Source: Mycolicibacillus parakoreensis (GTDB lineage: Bacteria > Actinomycetota > Actinomycetes > Mycobacteriales > Mycobacteriaceae). From it: DNA of 64,000 nt. The stretch covers positions 3,782,001 through 3,846,000 of the forward strand of contig NZ_CP092365.1 in NCBI RefSeq assembly GCF_022370835.2. Direction: 5' to 3'. The translations under genes were made by a program, and so were the position numbers. Below are positions 45,408 to 54,508 of this stretch, one piece after another (positions within the stretch are counted from its first letter, which is position 1; every line of letters starts with the position of its first letter). The notes below the pieces were generated by a model. That model did not search any database and was not told the origin of the DNA. It worked only from the letters and a program-made list of their open reading frames with translations.

Positions 45408-46036
45408 CGGCACACGTGGGAGCGGTGGATCCGGCTGCCCCAGTACTGGACCCGGCGCATCGACGGTCCGGTGAACCAGGCCGGCTGACGGGCCTTGATG
45501 CCGCGGCCGACGTTGGACAGGTGCTGCCAGAGCAGGTAGAAGCTCTCGCCCTGATACAGCGGGAAGTAGTTGTCGCCGACGTAGTCCTTCTGCTGGGTGA
45601 GCGCCTGCGCGCGGGGGGCGAGGAAATCGACCGACCGGTCGATGTTGGCGGCGACCGCGCCGGCGTGCTCGGGCACGTCGTCGACCGACCAGTCGCCGTT
45701 GCGGGTGATCAGCTTGATGTTGAACCGGTCGATCTGCTGCATCAGCTCGTCGTACTGCTGGGTGTACCACTGGCACATCTCGCGTTCGGCGGTGATGTCG
45801 GCGTCGGTGACGTACTGGCGCGACCGGTCGTAGGGGAACGGGAACTTCGGTTCCCAGTCGGAGCCCTGCAGCGCCACCGCCGGCAGCGGCGGCGGGGGCG
45901 GCTCGTGGCCGACCGGGTCGGGCGGCTCGGCGCCGGCCGGGGTGGCGCTCACCGCGGTGGCGATCAGCCCGGCGCAAAGGGCGACGAGCACCGGCGCCCG
46001 AAACGACGCCGCCCTACCGGGTGCCGAGCACCGCAT
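45404..46036 (-). CDS. Exported mce-associated protein of unknown function
   Basis: A 210-residue protein with a signal peptide (FRAPVLVALCAGLIATAVSA then TPAGAEPPDP) and a conserved-looking soluble domain: WEPKFPFPYDRSRQYVTDADITAEREMCQWYTQQYDELMQQIDRFN and YFPLYQGESFYLLWQHLSN. Start chosen at 46036 because GGGAGGT lies 5 bases upstream, giving a 23-base overlap with the preceding Mas gene. Related genes sit behind mceF in other mycobacterial mce operons as I recall. Probably periplasmic. Confidence 0.72.
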   Translation of the reverse strand: MRCSAPGRAASFRAPVLVALCAGLIATAVSATPAGAEPPDPVGHEPPPPPLPAVALQGSDWEPKFPFPYDRSRQYVTDADITAEREMCQWYTQQYDELMQQIDRFNIKLITRNGDWSVDDVPEHAGAVAANIDRSVDFLAPRAQALTQQKDYVGDNYFPLYQGESFYLLWQHLSNVGRGIKARQPAWFTGPSMRRVQYWGSRIHRSHVCR

Positions 46037-46625
46037 CGATACCTCCCACGTCGGTGATCTGCCAGTCGCTGCCGCGGTCGAGGGTGACGCTGTAGGTGGC
46101 GGTGGACTGCAACCCGTCGGGCGCCTGGGTGGTTTTGGTGAACACGCTGACGAACGCGTCCACCACGTAGATGTCGTCGTTGTGCGAACGCACCACCGCG
46201 GCCAGGGGTTTGGCGCTCGACTCCCACTGCAGCGGGGTGAGGATCTGTTCCATCGACTCGGCCGCCTCGGTGAGTTTGGTGCGCAGCTCCGCGGAGGTGC
46301 CGGCGACCAGTTCGCGCTGCCAGTCGCTGAGGTCGCGGAAGTCCATCCGCGCCGCGCCGACCGCGTAGTCCAGCGCGACCTGCTGGGCGCGCTCGTCGTC
46401 GTGGGTCTGGCGGTCCCGGGCGGCCAGCTCGCTGCGGGCGCCCCAGTACAGCACGCCCAGCACACCGACGAGCGCCACCAGCACCGCGATGACGCCGCCG
46501 CGCACCAGGGTGCTCAACGGCACCGACACCTGCCGCGGCGGTTTCGTCGCGCCGCCGGTCTCCTCGGCGCGGGTCTCCTCGGGGCGGGTCTCGTCGGTGT
46601 CGGGTTCGTCGGGGGTGTCGCTCAC
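46014..46625 (-). CDS. Mce-associated membrane protein (Mas)
   Basis: A 203-residue Mas-type protein: an acidic Glu/Asp/Thr-rich N-terminal tail (about 30 residues), one membrane helix (LVRGGVIAVLVALVGVLGVLYW), then a periplasmic NTF2-like domain (ALDYAVGAARMDFRDLSDWQRELVAGTSAEL, IYVVDAFVSVFTKTTQAPD). Such proteins are encoded after mceF and are thought to stabilise the Mce transporter. GTG start at 46625, 31 bases after mceF. Confidence 0.85.
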   Translation of the reverse strand: MSDTPDEPDTDETRPEETRAEETGGATKPPRQVSVPLSTLVRGGVIAVLVALVGVLGVLYWGARSELAARDRQTHDDERAQQVALDYAVGAARMDFRDLSDWQRELVAGTSAELRTKLTEAAESMEQILTPLQWESSAKPLAAVVRSHNDDIYVVDAFVSVFTKTTQAPDGLQSTATYSVTLDRGSDWQITDVGGIDAVLGTR

Positions 46626-46656
46626 GGGAATGCCTTCCTCACTTCGGGTCCGCCGG

Positions 46657-47616
46657 TCAGCCCGGGGGCTCGGCGGTGACGTGCAATGTGATCGTGCCGT
46701 CGGCGGGCATGCCGACCAGCAGGTTGTCCAGGACGCGTGCGGTGTCGAAGTGGGTCAGTGCGTCGCTGGTGGCGCGGGCGTTGGGCAACAGGGTCTCGGC
46801 GAGCACCTTGATGTCGGGGGCGCGGGTGTCGAAGAACGTCTGGATCCGGTTGAGGTAGGCGCTGAACCGTTGCAGGTTCTCCGGGGAGCCGGCCAGCACC
46901 AGGTTCATGGCGTTCCCGAGCACCTGCTGCATGTTGACGCCGATGCCGCCGAGCTGCGGCCCTAGGCCGGCCAGGACCGGGCCGACGAAACCGGCGTTGC
47001 GCAACAGGGTTTGGATGTTGTCGACCAGCTCGCCGCCGCGACCGTTGAGTCCGGCCACCTCGCCGCGCAGCAGCGTCGCGGCGCGGGCCAGGTTGGGCAG
47101 CACGAGGTCGGGGTCGGCCAGTCCGATATCGGCTTCGTCGACGATGCGCGACAGCCGGTCGGGGTCGGCCTGTCCGAGCAGCCGTCCCAGCGCGATCGCC
47201 AGGTCGGCGATCGACAGCGGCCGGTGCACCATCTCGGTGTCCAGGAGCTGGCCGTCGGTGAGCACCGGGCCGCCGGCGGTGCGCGGGAACAGCCCGATGA
47301 AGGCCTCCCCCAGCGCCGACAGGTTGTCCAGGCGCACCACGGTGTCGACCGGGATCGGGTGGGCGGCCTCGACATAGAAGTCGATCGTCACCCCGCCGGT
47401 CGTCGGGTGAACGGCGGTGACCGCACCCACCGGCACCCCGCGCAGCAGCACCCGGGAGCCGGTGACCAGGCCGTTGAGGTTGTCGACCACCATCGACAGC
47501 TCGGTGCGCGCGGCCGGTGGGCCGGTCCGCACCCCCAGCCCCGCGATGTAGCCGACGGCGGCGGCGACGATCACCGCGAACGCCACCACGGTGGCGACGC
47601 TGCGCAACGCTCTCAC
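46657..47616 (-). CDS. mceF: Mce family protein F
   Basis: A 319-residue Mce protein: N-terminal membrane helix (VATVVAFAVIVAAAVGYIAGLG), then the MCE domain (LSMVVDNLNGLVTGSRVLLRGVPVGAVTAV) and a helical region. It is much shorter than Mce1F (about 515 aa), lacking the extended tail. Its GTG overlaps the mceE stop by GTGA. It is the last core gene of the lipid-import operon; the six Mce proteins likely form a hexameric tunnel through the periplasm. Confidence 0.93.
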   Translation of the reverse strand: MRALRSVATVVAFAVIVAAAVGYIAGLGVRTGPPAARTELSMVVDNLNGLVTGSRVLLRGVPVGAVTAVHPTTGGVTIDFYVEAAHPIPVDTVVRLDNLSALGEAFIGLFPRTAGGPVLTDGQLLDTEMVHRPLSIADLAIALGRLLGQADPDRLSRIVDEADIGLADPDLVLPNLARAATLLRGEVAGLNGRGGELVDNIQTLLRNAGFVGPVLAGLGPQLGGIGVNMQQVLGNAMNLVLAGSPENLQRFSAYLNRIQTFFDTRAPDIKVLAETLLPNARATSDALTHFDTARVLDNLLVGMPADGTITLHVTAEPPG

Positions 47617-48617
47617 GGCACCGCCCCCAGCATCCTCAGCACGGTTTCGACGTCGCCGGAGAGTTCCCGGCCGTCGGGCCCGACGATCGAGGTGATGTTG
47701 ATCGCCGGGTACTTGTCCTCGGGCAGAAAATAGTCCAGCAGCAGCCGACGCCACCGCGGGTATTCGTCCTCGACCGCCCACTTGGTGTCCTGCACCGCCC
47801 CGGCGGCCGCCGCGACGTTGGTGAGCATGGGGACCAGCCAGAAGCCGCCGGTGTAGACGCTGCCGATCGAGGGGATCATCACCCCCAGCCGGGCCAGCAC
47901 CTGGGTGGTGCGGTCGAAGCCGAGCATCCCGGCGGGGCTGAACCAGCCCGCGATCTGCGTGCGTTTGCCGCCGAGCACCGCCGCGGTCTGCGCCAGGGCG
48001 TCCAGGGTCAGCTCGGCGGCCTGGAGGTTGTCGGCCAGCTCGGCGAGGTTGCCGCTCGTGGTCGCGATCACCTCGGCCAGCGGACGGTCGCTGGTCGCCG
48101 CGACCTGGTTGAGCCGGATGACGGTGTTCTGGGCACGCTGGATGGTGCCGCTGGCGACGAAGTTGGCCAGCCCGGCGATGGTGTCCTCGATCTGGGCCGG
48201 GGAGGTGGTCTGCGCCAGCGGCACGACCGCCCCCGGCGGCAGCGGCGCCGCGGCGCCCCCGCCGGGCGGGCGCTGCAGGGCCAGGTAGATGTCGCCGAGC
48301 ACGGTGGCCTGCTGCAGCACCGCGTGGACGTCGGCGGGCACCGCCACGTGCGACTCGAGCCGGGCGGTGACCGCCACCCGGTCCCCGGCGAGGTCGGTGT
48401 CGGTGACGGTGCCGACCCGCACCCCGTCGAGCACCACCTCGGCGTGGTCGGGCAGGTTCAGCACGTTGGCGAACTCGAAGGTCAGCGCGTAGCCGTCGCG
48501 CACCCCGCCGGGTGTCGGCAGCGACTCCACCCGCAGCGAGGCGCACGACGCCGCGAGCGCGGCGGTCAGCGCCAGCGCCAGCAGCGTTCGCAGGGTCGGA
48601 ATCGCGGCCCGGTTCAT
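47613..48617 (-). CDS. mceE: Mce family lipoprotein E (LprK-like)
   Basis: A 334-residue Mce protein with a lipoprotein signal: LALALTAALAASC with the lipidated Cys at about residue 25. The MCE domain follows (YALTFEFANVLNLPDHAEVVLDGVRVGTV). The E-position lipoprotein is standard for mce operons. The start overlaps the mceD stop (ATGA) and the stop overlaps mceF. Confidence 0.93.
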   Translation of the reverse strand: MNRAAIPTLRTLLALALTAALAASCASLRVESLPTPGGVRDGYALTFEFANVLNLPDHAEVVLDGVRVGTVTDTDLAGDRVAVTARLESHVAVPADVHAVLQQATVLGDIYLALQRPPGGGAAAPLPPGAVVPLAQTTSPAQIEDTIAGLANFVASGTIQRAQNTVIRLNQVAATSDRPLAEVIATTSGNLAELADNLQAAELTLDALAQTAAVLGGKRTQIAGWFSPAGMLGFDRTTQVLARLGVMIPSIGSVYTGGFWLVPMLTNVAAAAGAVQDTKWAVEDEYPRWRRLLLDYFLPEDKYPAINITSIVGPDGRELSGDVETVLRMLGAVP

Positions 48618-49693
48618 CGCCGGCTCGCCTCGGTCAACACGTACTGCAGCAGCGCCACGTCCACCGCGTAGGGGGTGCCGGCCACGTCGGCGCAGCTGCC
48701 GGGCACCCGGGCGTTCATCTGGCCGCACAGCAGCAGGCCGTCGGGGGTGCGGATCCGGTACAGCGGGGGCCGCCACTTCAGTTGCAGGCCCTGGTCGCTG
48801 AACCGGTCACCGACCCCGGCCAGCCAGCCCGGGATGGGGCTGAGGATCCCGGCGATCGCGGTGGCGTGCGGGCTGAGTTTGCGCAGCGCCACCGAGACGG
48901 TGTCGAGCACCTGCTGGGTCTGGTCGCCGAGTTCGCGTTCCAGATCGGCGACCATGCCGACCATCAGCGGCAGCACCGCGGTCATGCGGCGCACCCCGTC
49001 GGTGGCGATCTGCAGGTCGGCGGTGGTGGCCGCGGCGTCGAGCAGCACCTGTTTGAGGGTGCCGCGCACGCGGGCGATCTCGGTGGTCAGCCGCGCGAAG
49101 TTGGTGACGATCGAGCCGGTGTCGCTGATCGCGCGGTCGGGGCTGTCCAGCAGCGCCGACAGCCGGGTGGCCAGCTCGGCCGCGCGCCCGCCCTGGCCGG
49201 CGAGCATCGCGTCGAGCGCGGCGACGGTGTCGGCGACGTCGTCGGAGCCCGGCGGGCTGACCGCGTCGAGGAACTCCCCCATCGACGCCACGATCTGCGA
49301 CAGGCTTTTGGGGGTGGCGCTGCGCTGCAGCGGGATGCACGTGTCGGCGCCGAGCGTCGGGCCGTCGGTGTAGTTGCCGACCAGTTCCAGCGAGCGGTCG
49401 GCGAGCACCGACATCGACCGGATCACCGCCTTGGCGTCGGCGGGGATCGCCCGCTCGGCGGTGACGGTGAAGTCCACCCGCACCGTGGTGGCGGCGGGGG
49501 TGAGCGCGCTGACCGTGCCGATCCGGTACCCCATCTGGGTGACCGGGTTGCCCGGGTACAACCCGACCGCGTCCGGCATGATCGCGCAGAGCCGCTGGTC
49601 GCCGGCCTCGGCGCGCAGGGCGCACGACGACACCGGCGCCACCGCGACCACCGCGGCGGCGGCCAGCGCCCCCAGCCGCCGCCGGGTCAGCAT
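48614..49693 (-). CDS. mceD: Mce family protein D
   Basis: A 359-residue Mce protein. The N-terminus LGALAAAAVVAVAPVSSCALR looks like a lipobox too, so this D subunit may be lipidated in addition to MceE (unusual; inference). The MCE domain is MPDAVGLYPGNPVTQMGYRIGTVSAL. ATG at 49693 is chosen; it overlaps the mceC stop by 7 bases. Confidence 0.92.
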   Translation of the reverse strand: MLTRRRLGALAAAAVVAVAPVSSCALRAEAGDQRLCAIMPDAVGLYPGNPVTQMGYRIGTVSALTPAATTVRVDFTVTAERAIPADAKAVIRSMSVLADRSLELVGNYTDGPTLGADTCIPLQRSATPKSLSQIVASMGEFLDAVSPPGSDDVADTVAALDAMLAGQGGRAAELATRLSALLDSPDRAISDTGSIVTNFARLTTEIARVRGTLKQVLLDAAATTADLQIATDGVRRMTAVLPLMVGMVADLERELGDQTQQVLDTVSVALRKLSPHATAIAGILSPIPGWLAGVGDRFSDQGLQLKWRPPLYRIRTPDGLLLCGQMNARVPGSCADVAGTPYAVDVALLQYVLTEASRR

Positions 49694-50646
49694 GGCTGCC
49701 CCGGCACCGGGATGCACAGGTCGGTGGCCAACAGCAGCGGCGCGGCGTTCTGGGCGTCCAGCACCCGCTCGATCTTGTTGCGCACCCGGCGCAGCCCGCG
49801 CACCACCAGGCCGTTGCGGTCGGCCCAGGTCTGCACGATCGCCTGCCAGTTGCGCACCTTCTCGACGAACTTGTCGCGGTGCCCGGCGTAGAACTCGCCG
49901 ACCACCCCGAGGGACTCCAGCAGATCGCCCATGCCGGCCAGGGCCTGGCCGAACCCGGCCGAGTACAGCACCAGGGTCTGCTCGATGACCGCCACCTTGC
50001 GCAGCAGGCGGGTGAGTTCGGCGGTGTAGCCGCTCAGCGCCTCGAGGTACTCGTCGGAGATGTCGAGGATCGTGGAGAGCTGTCCGCGTTGGGTTTCGAC
50101 CGCGCCGGCCAGCCCCGAGCCGGCCTCCAGCAGTGCCGAGACCGCCTCCACGTTGTCGCCGGCCAGGCCGCGCTGCAGTTTGTCGAGCACGGCGCGGATC
50201 GGCGCCGGGGCCAGTCGGCCGGTGACGGTGGTGGCGTCGGAGACGGTGCGGATCAGGTTGTAGGGCATGCGCACCCGCTCGGCCGGGATCGGGGTGTCGC
50301 CCAGCGGTTTCTCGCCCAGTGAGGTGATCGCCGTGTAGTGCCCGCCCACGACGGTGCGCATCCGCACCTCCACCTGGGAGCGGTCCCCGACGAACGCGTC
50401 GGCGGCGACGGCGGCGCGCACCCGGACCCGCTCGGGTTCGATCGCGAGGTCCTTGATGCGCCCGACGGTCACCCCGGCGATGCGCACCGGGTCGCCGGGG
50501 TGCACCGCGGCGGCGTCGTCGGTGTAGAACACCACCGCGGTCTGCCCGGGCGGGCGCACGTACACCAGCGCCGCGGTCGCCACCGCCACCGCCACCAGCG
50601 CCAGGGCGATCGCCCCGAGCGCGGCCTGCCCACCGGGGCCCCTCAT
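49687..50646 (-). CDS. mceC: Mce family protein C
   Basis: A 319-residue Mce protein: membrane helix AALGAIALALVAVAVATAALVYV, MCE domain (TAVVFYTDDAAAVHPGDPVRIAGVTVGRIKDL), helical barrel region ending in DLCIPVPGQPC. The start overlaps the mceB stop by 4 bases. Compact like its neighbours, lacking the long Pro-rich tails of Mce1C. Confidence 0.92.
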   Translation of the reverse strand: MRGPGGQAALGAIALALVAVAVATAALVYVRPPGQTAVVFYTDDAAAVHPGDPVRIAGVTVGRIKDLAIEPERVRVRAAVAADAFVGDRSQVEVRMRTVVGGHYTAITSLGEKPLGDTPIPAERVRMPYNLIRTVSDATTVTGRLAPAPIRAVLDKLQRGLAGDNVEAVSALLEAGSGLAGAVETQRGQLSTILDISDEYLEALSGYTAELTRLLRKVAVIEQTLVLYSAGFGQALAGMGDLLESLGVVGEFYAGHRDKFVEKVRNWQAIVQTWADRNGLVVRGLRRVRNKIERVLDAQNAAPLLLATDLCIPVPGQPC

Positions 50647-51653
50647 CGGTTGCACAGCACCACCCGCTGACCGCCCAGCAGCACGTCGAGGGTCTCGGGC
50701 AGCTGGGCCCGCCCGCGCGAACAGGCCACCGGCTCGCCGTCGGAGCCGGGCGGTTCGATGTTCTCCCACACCACCGGGATCATCTTGAACCCGTCGAGGG
50801 TGTCGTTGAAGTTGGTGATCGCCTTGTCCAGGCCGTCGTCGATGCTGGCGCCGGGCTCGATGCCGAGGTGGTGCAGCAGCCGCACCAGCGTCTGGGTGAA
50901 CTGCGGGCCGTAGAGCGCCGATTTGCGGAACTCGTCGAGCACCCCCATCGCGGCGTCGACCGGACGGTTCGCCCACCGCAGCAGCTCGATGAACTCCCGC
51001 GACCGCCCGCCGACGGACTCCGAGAGCGCCCCCAGGTTGGCCAGCAGCGTGGTGATCACCGTCTGGCGGTCGGCGACGAAGGAGGTGAGGGTGCGGATGC
51101 TGTCGAGCATCGGCGCCAGCCCGCTGCCGTCGCCGGCCAGCACGGTCGCCACATGGTCGGTGAAGGTGTTGAGCTGCTCGGGGGTGAGCGTCGCCAGCAC
51201 CGGCTGCAGGCCGTTGAACAAGGTGGTGATGTCCAGCGACGGCCGGGTCATGGCGGTGGGCAGGTGGGCCCCGGCCGCCATCGCCGCGGTGTCGCCGGGG
51301 TCGGCCGGGTCGAGCACCGCCAGGTAGCGCAGCCCGGTGAGGGCCTGGAATTTGATCGCCACCCGGGTGTGCGGGTCGATCCCGAACCGGTCCTCGAGGG
51401 TGAAACCGACCTCGGCGAGGCTGCGCCCGGCCTGGCGTACCAGCCGGATCGCGGTGACCTTGCCGACCCGCACCCCGCGCACCCGCACGTCGGCGTCGAG
51501 GGTCAGCCCCGAGGCGTCGGTGAAGTCGGCGGTGTAGGCGTCGGTGGGCGCGTCGACCGGCTGGCGCAGCACGTTGACGATGAGCACCGCCACCACCCCG
51601 GCGACCAGTGCGCTGGCCACCAGCCGCCACAGGGCGCCGCGGGGGGTGATCAC
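50643..51653 (-). CDS. mceB: Mce family protein B
   Basis: A 336-residue Mce protein with N-terminal helix LWRLVASALVAGVVAVLIVNVL, MCE domain (TDAYTADFTDASGLTLDADVRVRGVRVGKVTAI) and a helical part followed by EPVACSRGRAQLPETLDVLLGGQRVVLCNR. Starts with GTG overlapping mceA. Part of the same continuous operon. Confidence 0.92.
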   Translation of the reverse strand: MITPRGALWRLVASALVAGVVAVLIVNVLRQPVDAPTDAYTADFTDASGLTLDADVRVRGVRVGKVTAIRLVRQAGRSLAEVGFTLEDRFGIDPHTRVAIKFQALTGLRYLAVLDPADPGDTAAMAAGAHLPTAMTRPSLDITTLFNGLQPVLATLTPEQLNTFTDHVATVLAGDGSGLAPMLDSIRTLTSFVADRQTVITTLLANLGALSESVGGRSREFIELLRWANRPVDAAMGVLDEFRKSALYGPQFTQTLVRLLHHLGIEPGASIDDGLDKAITNFNDTLDGFKMIPVVWENIEPPGSDGEPVACSRGRAQLPETLDVLLGGQRVVLCNR

Positions 51654-52687
51654 GGCGACTCCGCGGCCAGGCCCAGCGGCGCGGCGATCGCCGGCAGGGC
51701 GTCGAGGACCAGCCGCACCCGCAGGGCGCGCTGATCGCCGGAGCCCTCATACATCCGCTCGAAGCGGGTGCGCAGCTCCACCAGGGTGGCGGCGATGTCG
51801 GGGGCGCGCGCGATCGACGGGATCGGGGCGGTGAGGGTGCGTATCACCTCGGTGAGCGGCAGCAGGTCCTCGACGTGGGAGGAGGCCAGCCGCCCGACGG
51901 TGCCGAACAGGCCGGTGGAGGCCAGATCGACCGTCGCCAGGAACCGGTCGGCGAAGAACTCCTCGGTCGTGGCCGGGTCGGTGAGCGGGGTGTGGGCGAG
52001 CCGGTCGGCGAGGTCGGTGGCCCCGTCGACGAAGACCGGCGCGGCCACCGTCACCCCGGCGAGGTTGCGCACCAGCCGGCCGGCGGCGACGGTCTGCACC
52101 GCGGCGACGGTGTTGGCGACCTGCAGCATCGTCTCGGCCAGCGGGGCGAGCCCGTCGACGTAGCCCCCGGCGCGGTCGAGCACCGAGACCAGCTGCGGGG
52201 TCACCACCCCGTCGGTGATCTCGGAGAGCCGGTCGAGCAGCGACTGCATGGTGTGGTTGCCGCGCGGCAGCACCGACAGGCGCATGCCGTCGTGCAGCGG
52301 CGCGCCCCCGGGCGGGCCGGGCACGAGGTTCACCCCGGTGATCCCGAAATAGTTGGCGGGGCGGAAATCGAGCTCCACCCGGTCGGTGAGCCCGGCGGTG
52401 GAGTCGGGCTGCAGGTGCAGCCGCAGGCGCACCCCGCCGCCGGGTCGGGCGCCCAGCGCGGCGACCTCGCCGACCCGGGCGCCGAACATGATCACCGGGG
52501 TGCCGGGCTTGACCCCCGGCCCGACGTAGGGGGTGTCGACGATCAGCGCCGTGTGCCCGGCGGCGTCGCGGGCCAGGGGCCGGTAGGCGGCCACGGCGGC
52601 CCCGAGCGCGACCGCACCGATGAGCAGCGCCAACCCGACCCGGGTGAGGATCCGGGTCTCGCGGTCGGCGGTGGTGCGCAACAACAT
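51650..52687 (-). CDS. mceA: Mce family protein A
   Basis: A 345-residue Mce protein: membrane helix VGLALLIGAVALGAAVAAY, MCE domain (HTALIVDTPYVGPGVKPGTPVIMFGARVGEV, LELDFRPANYFGITG-like strand) and helical region. Shorter than Mce1A-Mce4A (about 400-450 aa). Starts 7 bases after the yrbEB stop. The compact size of all six suggests an mce family other than the four of M. tuberculosis, but assignment needs a tree. Confidence 0.92.
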   Translation of the reverse strand: MLLRTTADRETRILTRVGLALLIGAVALGAAVAAYRPLARDAAGHTALIVDTPYVGPGVKPGTPVIMFGARVGEVAALGARPGGGVRLRLHLQPDSTAGLTDRVELDFRPANYFGITGVNLVPGPPGGAPLHDGMRLSVLPRGNHTMQSLLDRLSEITDGVVTPQLVSVLDRAGGYVDGLAPLAETMLQVANTVAAVQTVAAGRLVRNLAGVTVAAPVFVDGATDLADRLAHTPLTDPATTEEFFADRFLATVDLASTGLFGTVGRLASSHVEDLLPLTEVIRTLTAPIPSIARAPDIAATLVELRTRFERMYEGSGDQRALRVRLVLDALPAIAAPLGLAAESP

Positions 52688-52694
52688 CGGTCGG

Positions 52695-53498
52695 CTACCC
52701 CGTGAACACGAATTCCGGGCGCAGGCCCCAGATCGACACGGTCAGGGTGAAGTTCACCACCACGATCGCCACCAGGCTGGCCCGCACCGCACGCCCGGAC
52801 GCCTGGCCCACCCCGACCGGCCCGCCGTCGGCGAAATAGCCGTAGTAGCAGTGGATCACGGTCACCAGCGCGCAGAACACGGCTGCTTTGAGCAGGGAGA
52901 ACCCGATGTCGGTGGGGGTGAGGAACTGCACGAAGTAATGCTGGTAGGTCCCGGCCGGCTGGGCGCGGAAGACGGTGATCACGGTGTCGGCGATGACGAA
53001 GCTGGCGATGAGCACCACGAAGTAGCCCGGGATCAGGCAGGCCAGCGCCCCGAGGAGCCGGCTGCCCACCACGAACGGGATCGGCCGCAACCCCATCGCC
53101 TCGGTGGCGTCGATCTCCTCGGCGATGCGCATCGACCCGATCTCGGCGGTCATCCGGCAGCCGGCCTGGGTGGCGAACGCGATCCCGGTCATCAGCGGCG
53201 CCAGCTCACGCACGTTGGCGACCCCGCCGACGATCCCGGCCAGCGGGCCGAACCCGATCATGTTCAGCGTCGAGAACGACTCGATGGCCAGGGAGGCGCC
53301 CATCGCCAGGCCCAGGATGAGCAGCACGCTGATCACCCCGCCGTCGACCAGCAGCGAGCCGCGCCCCCAGGCCAGCCCGTTCATGGCCTGCACGATCTGG
53401 CGGCGGTAGTGGCGCACCGTCACCGGCAGCGTGGCCAGGACCTGCCCGGTGAACACCGCCCACTGTCCGCCGGCGCGCAGCACCGCGGCGCCGGTCAC
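52695..53498 (-). CDS. yrbEB: YrbEB (MlaE-family) permease
   Basis: A 267-residue MlaE-type integral membrane protein. Landmarks are MNGLAWGRGSLLVDGGVISVLLILGLAMGASLAIESF, FATQAGCRMTAEIGSMRIAEEIDATEAMGL (the EExDA coupling motif for the Mkl ATPase) and VIHCYYGYFADGGPVGVGQA. Pairs with YrbEA to form the inner-membrane permease of the Mce lipid importer. GTG start overlaps the yrbEA stop. Confidence 0.95.
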   Translation of the reverse strand: MTGAAVLRAGGQWAVFTGQVLATLPVTVRHYRRQIVQAMNGLAWGRGSLLVDGGVISVLLILGLAMGASLAIESFSTLNMIGFGPLAGIVGGVANVRELAPLMTGIAFATQAGCRMTAEIGSMRIAEEIDATEAMGLRPIPFVVGSRLLGALACLIPGYFVVLIASFVIADTVITVFRAQPAGTYQHYFVQFLTPTDIGFSLLKAAVFCALVTVIHCYYGYFADGGPVGVGQASGRAVRASLVAIVVVNFTLTVSIWGLRPEFVFTG

Positions 53499-54322
53499 GC
53501 GATCTCCGACGGGAAGAACATGGTCTGCAGCTGGGTGATCGTGACGTTGGCGATCACGATGCCGATCACGTTGAGCACCACCGCGGAGTTCACCGCGTCG
53601 GCCACCCCGCGCGGGCCGCGGCGGGCCTCCATGCCGCGCAGCGCGGAGACCACCCCGACGATGCCGCCGAACACGGTGGCCTTGCCGATCGCGAACCACA
53701 GGTCGGTGACCTTGGCGAACGATCCGAACGACATCCAGAAGCTGCCCGGGGTGACGCCGTTGACGCCGGTGGCGATCAGGTAGGCGGCGCTGACCGCCGC
53801 ACCGACGATCACGAAGCACAGCAGCGGCGCGATCAGCAGCAACCCCAGCACCCGGGGCACCACCAGCCGGCGCACCGGGTCGATGGCCATGGCGCGCAGC
53901 GCGTCGAGTTCCTCGCGGACCTGCCGCGCGCCCAGGTCGGAGGCGATCGCCGCGGCGGCGGCCCCGCCCATCAGCAGCCCGGCCGCCATCGGGGAGCCCT
54001 GCCGGATCACCCCGAAGCCGCTGGCGGCGCCGACCATCGACGTCGCGCCGACCTGGTTGACCAGTCCGCCGACCTGCACCGAGACCAGCGCCCCGATCGG
54101 GATGGCCATCAGCACCGCCGGGATCGCGGTCACCTTCAGCAGCGTCCAGGCCTGCACCACGAGCTCCCCGGCCGGCAACCGCAGCGTGGCGGTGTCGCGG
54201 ACGGTGTGGCCGGCCACCGCGGCCACCAGCAGCACCCCGCGGCCGACGGTGGCGGCGCTGCGGACCGCCGGCGCGGCGATGCGGACCGCCGGCGCGGCGA
54301 TGCGCGACACCGTCACCGTCAT
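53495..54322 (-). CDS. yrbEA: YrbEA (MlaE-family) permease
   Basis: A 275-residue MlaE-type permease and first gene of the mce operon. An N-terminal direct repeat (IAAPAVRIAAPAVR) precedes the membrane core; GVIRQGSPMAAGLLMGGAAAAAIASDLGARQVREELDALRAMAIDP contains the ATPase-coupling motif. The ATG at 54322 has AGGA upstream. A DtxR/IdeR-like iron box lies 81-99 bases upstream. The ATPase (Mkl) is not in the window, as usual for mycobacteria. Confidence 0.95.
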   Translation of the reverse strand: MTVTVSRIAAPAVRIAAPAVRSAATVGRGVLLVAAVAGHTVRDTATLRLPAGELVVQAWTLLKVTAIPAVLMAIPIGALVSVQVGGLVNQVGATSMVGAASGFGVIRQGSPMAAGLLMGGAAAAAIASDLGARQVREELDALRAMAIDPVRRLVVPRVLGLLLIAPLLCFVIVGAAVSAAYLIATGVNGVTPGSFWMSFGSFAKVTDLWFAIGKATVFGGIVGVVSALRGMEARRGPRGVADAVNSAVVLNVIGIVIANVTITQLQTMFFPSEIA

Positions 54323-54402
54323 GGTCGTCGTCCTTGCTCGTGTGTGGGCCCGCCCGGTGCGTACACCTCGCCGCCGTCACCCCCGGAGGCGGAGACCGAT
54401 CC

Positions 54403-54421
54403 GCAGGTAAGGCAAGCCTCA
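54403..54421 (-). promoter_or_regulatory. Candidate IdeR/DtxR iron box upstream of yrbEA
   Basis: On the plus strand GCAGGTAAGGCAAGCCTCA matches 13 of 19 positions of the mycobacterial iron box TTAGGTTAGGCTAACCTAA and keeps the AAGGC-AA-GCCT-like symmetry common in DtxR sites. It lies in the 186-base spacer between the PPE gene and the mce operon. Confidence 0.5.
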
Positions 54422-54508
54422 CCGACGTTGGCGGCCACGGTGATATTAACCCACCTGCCGATTCGCTGGAAATCGGCGAACCGGGCTCCTACGGCGCGCC
54501 CGGGGCGC

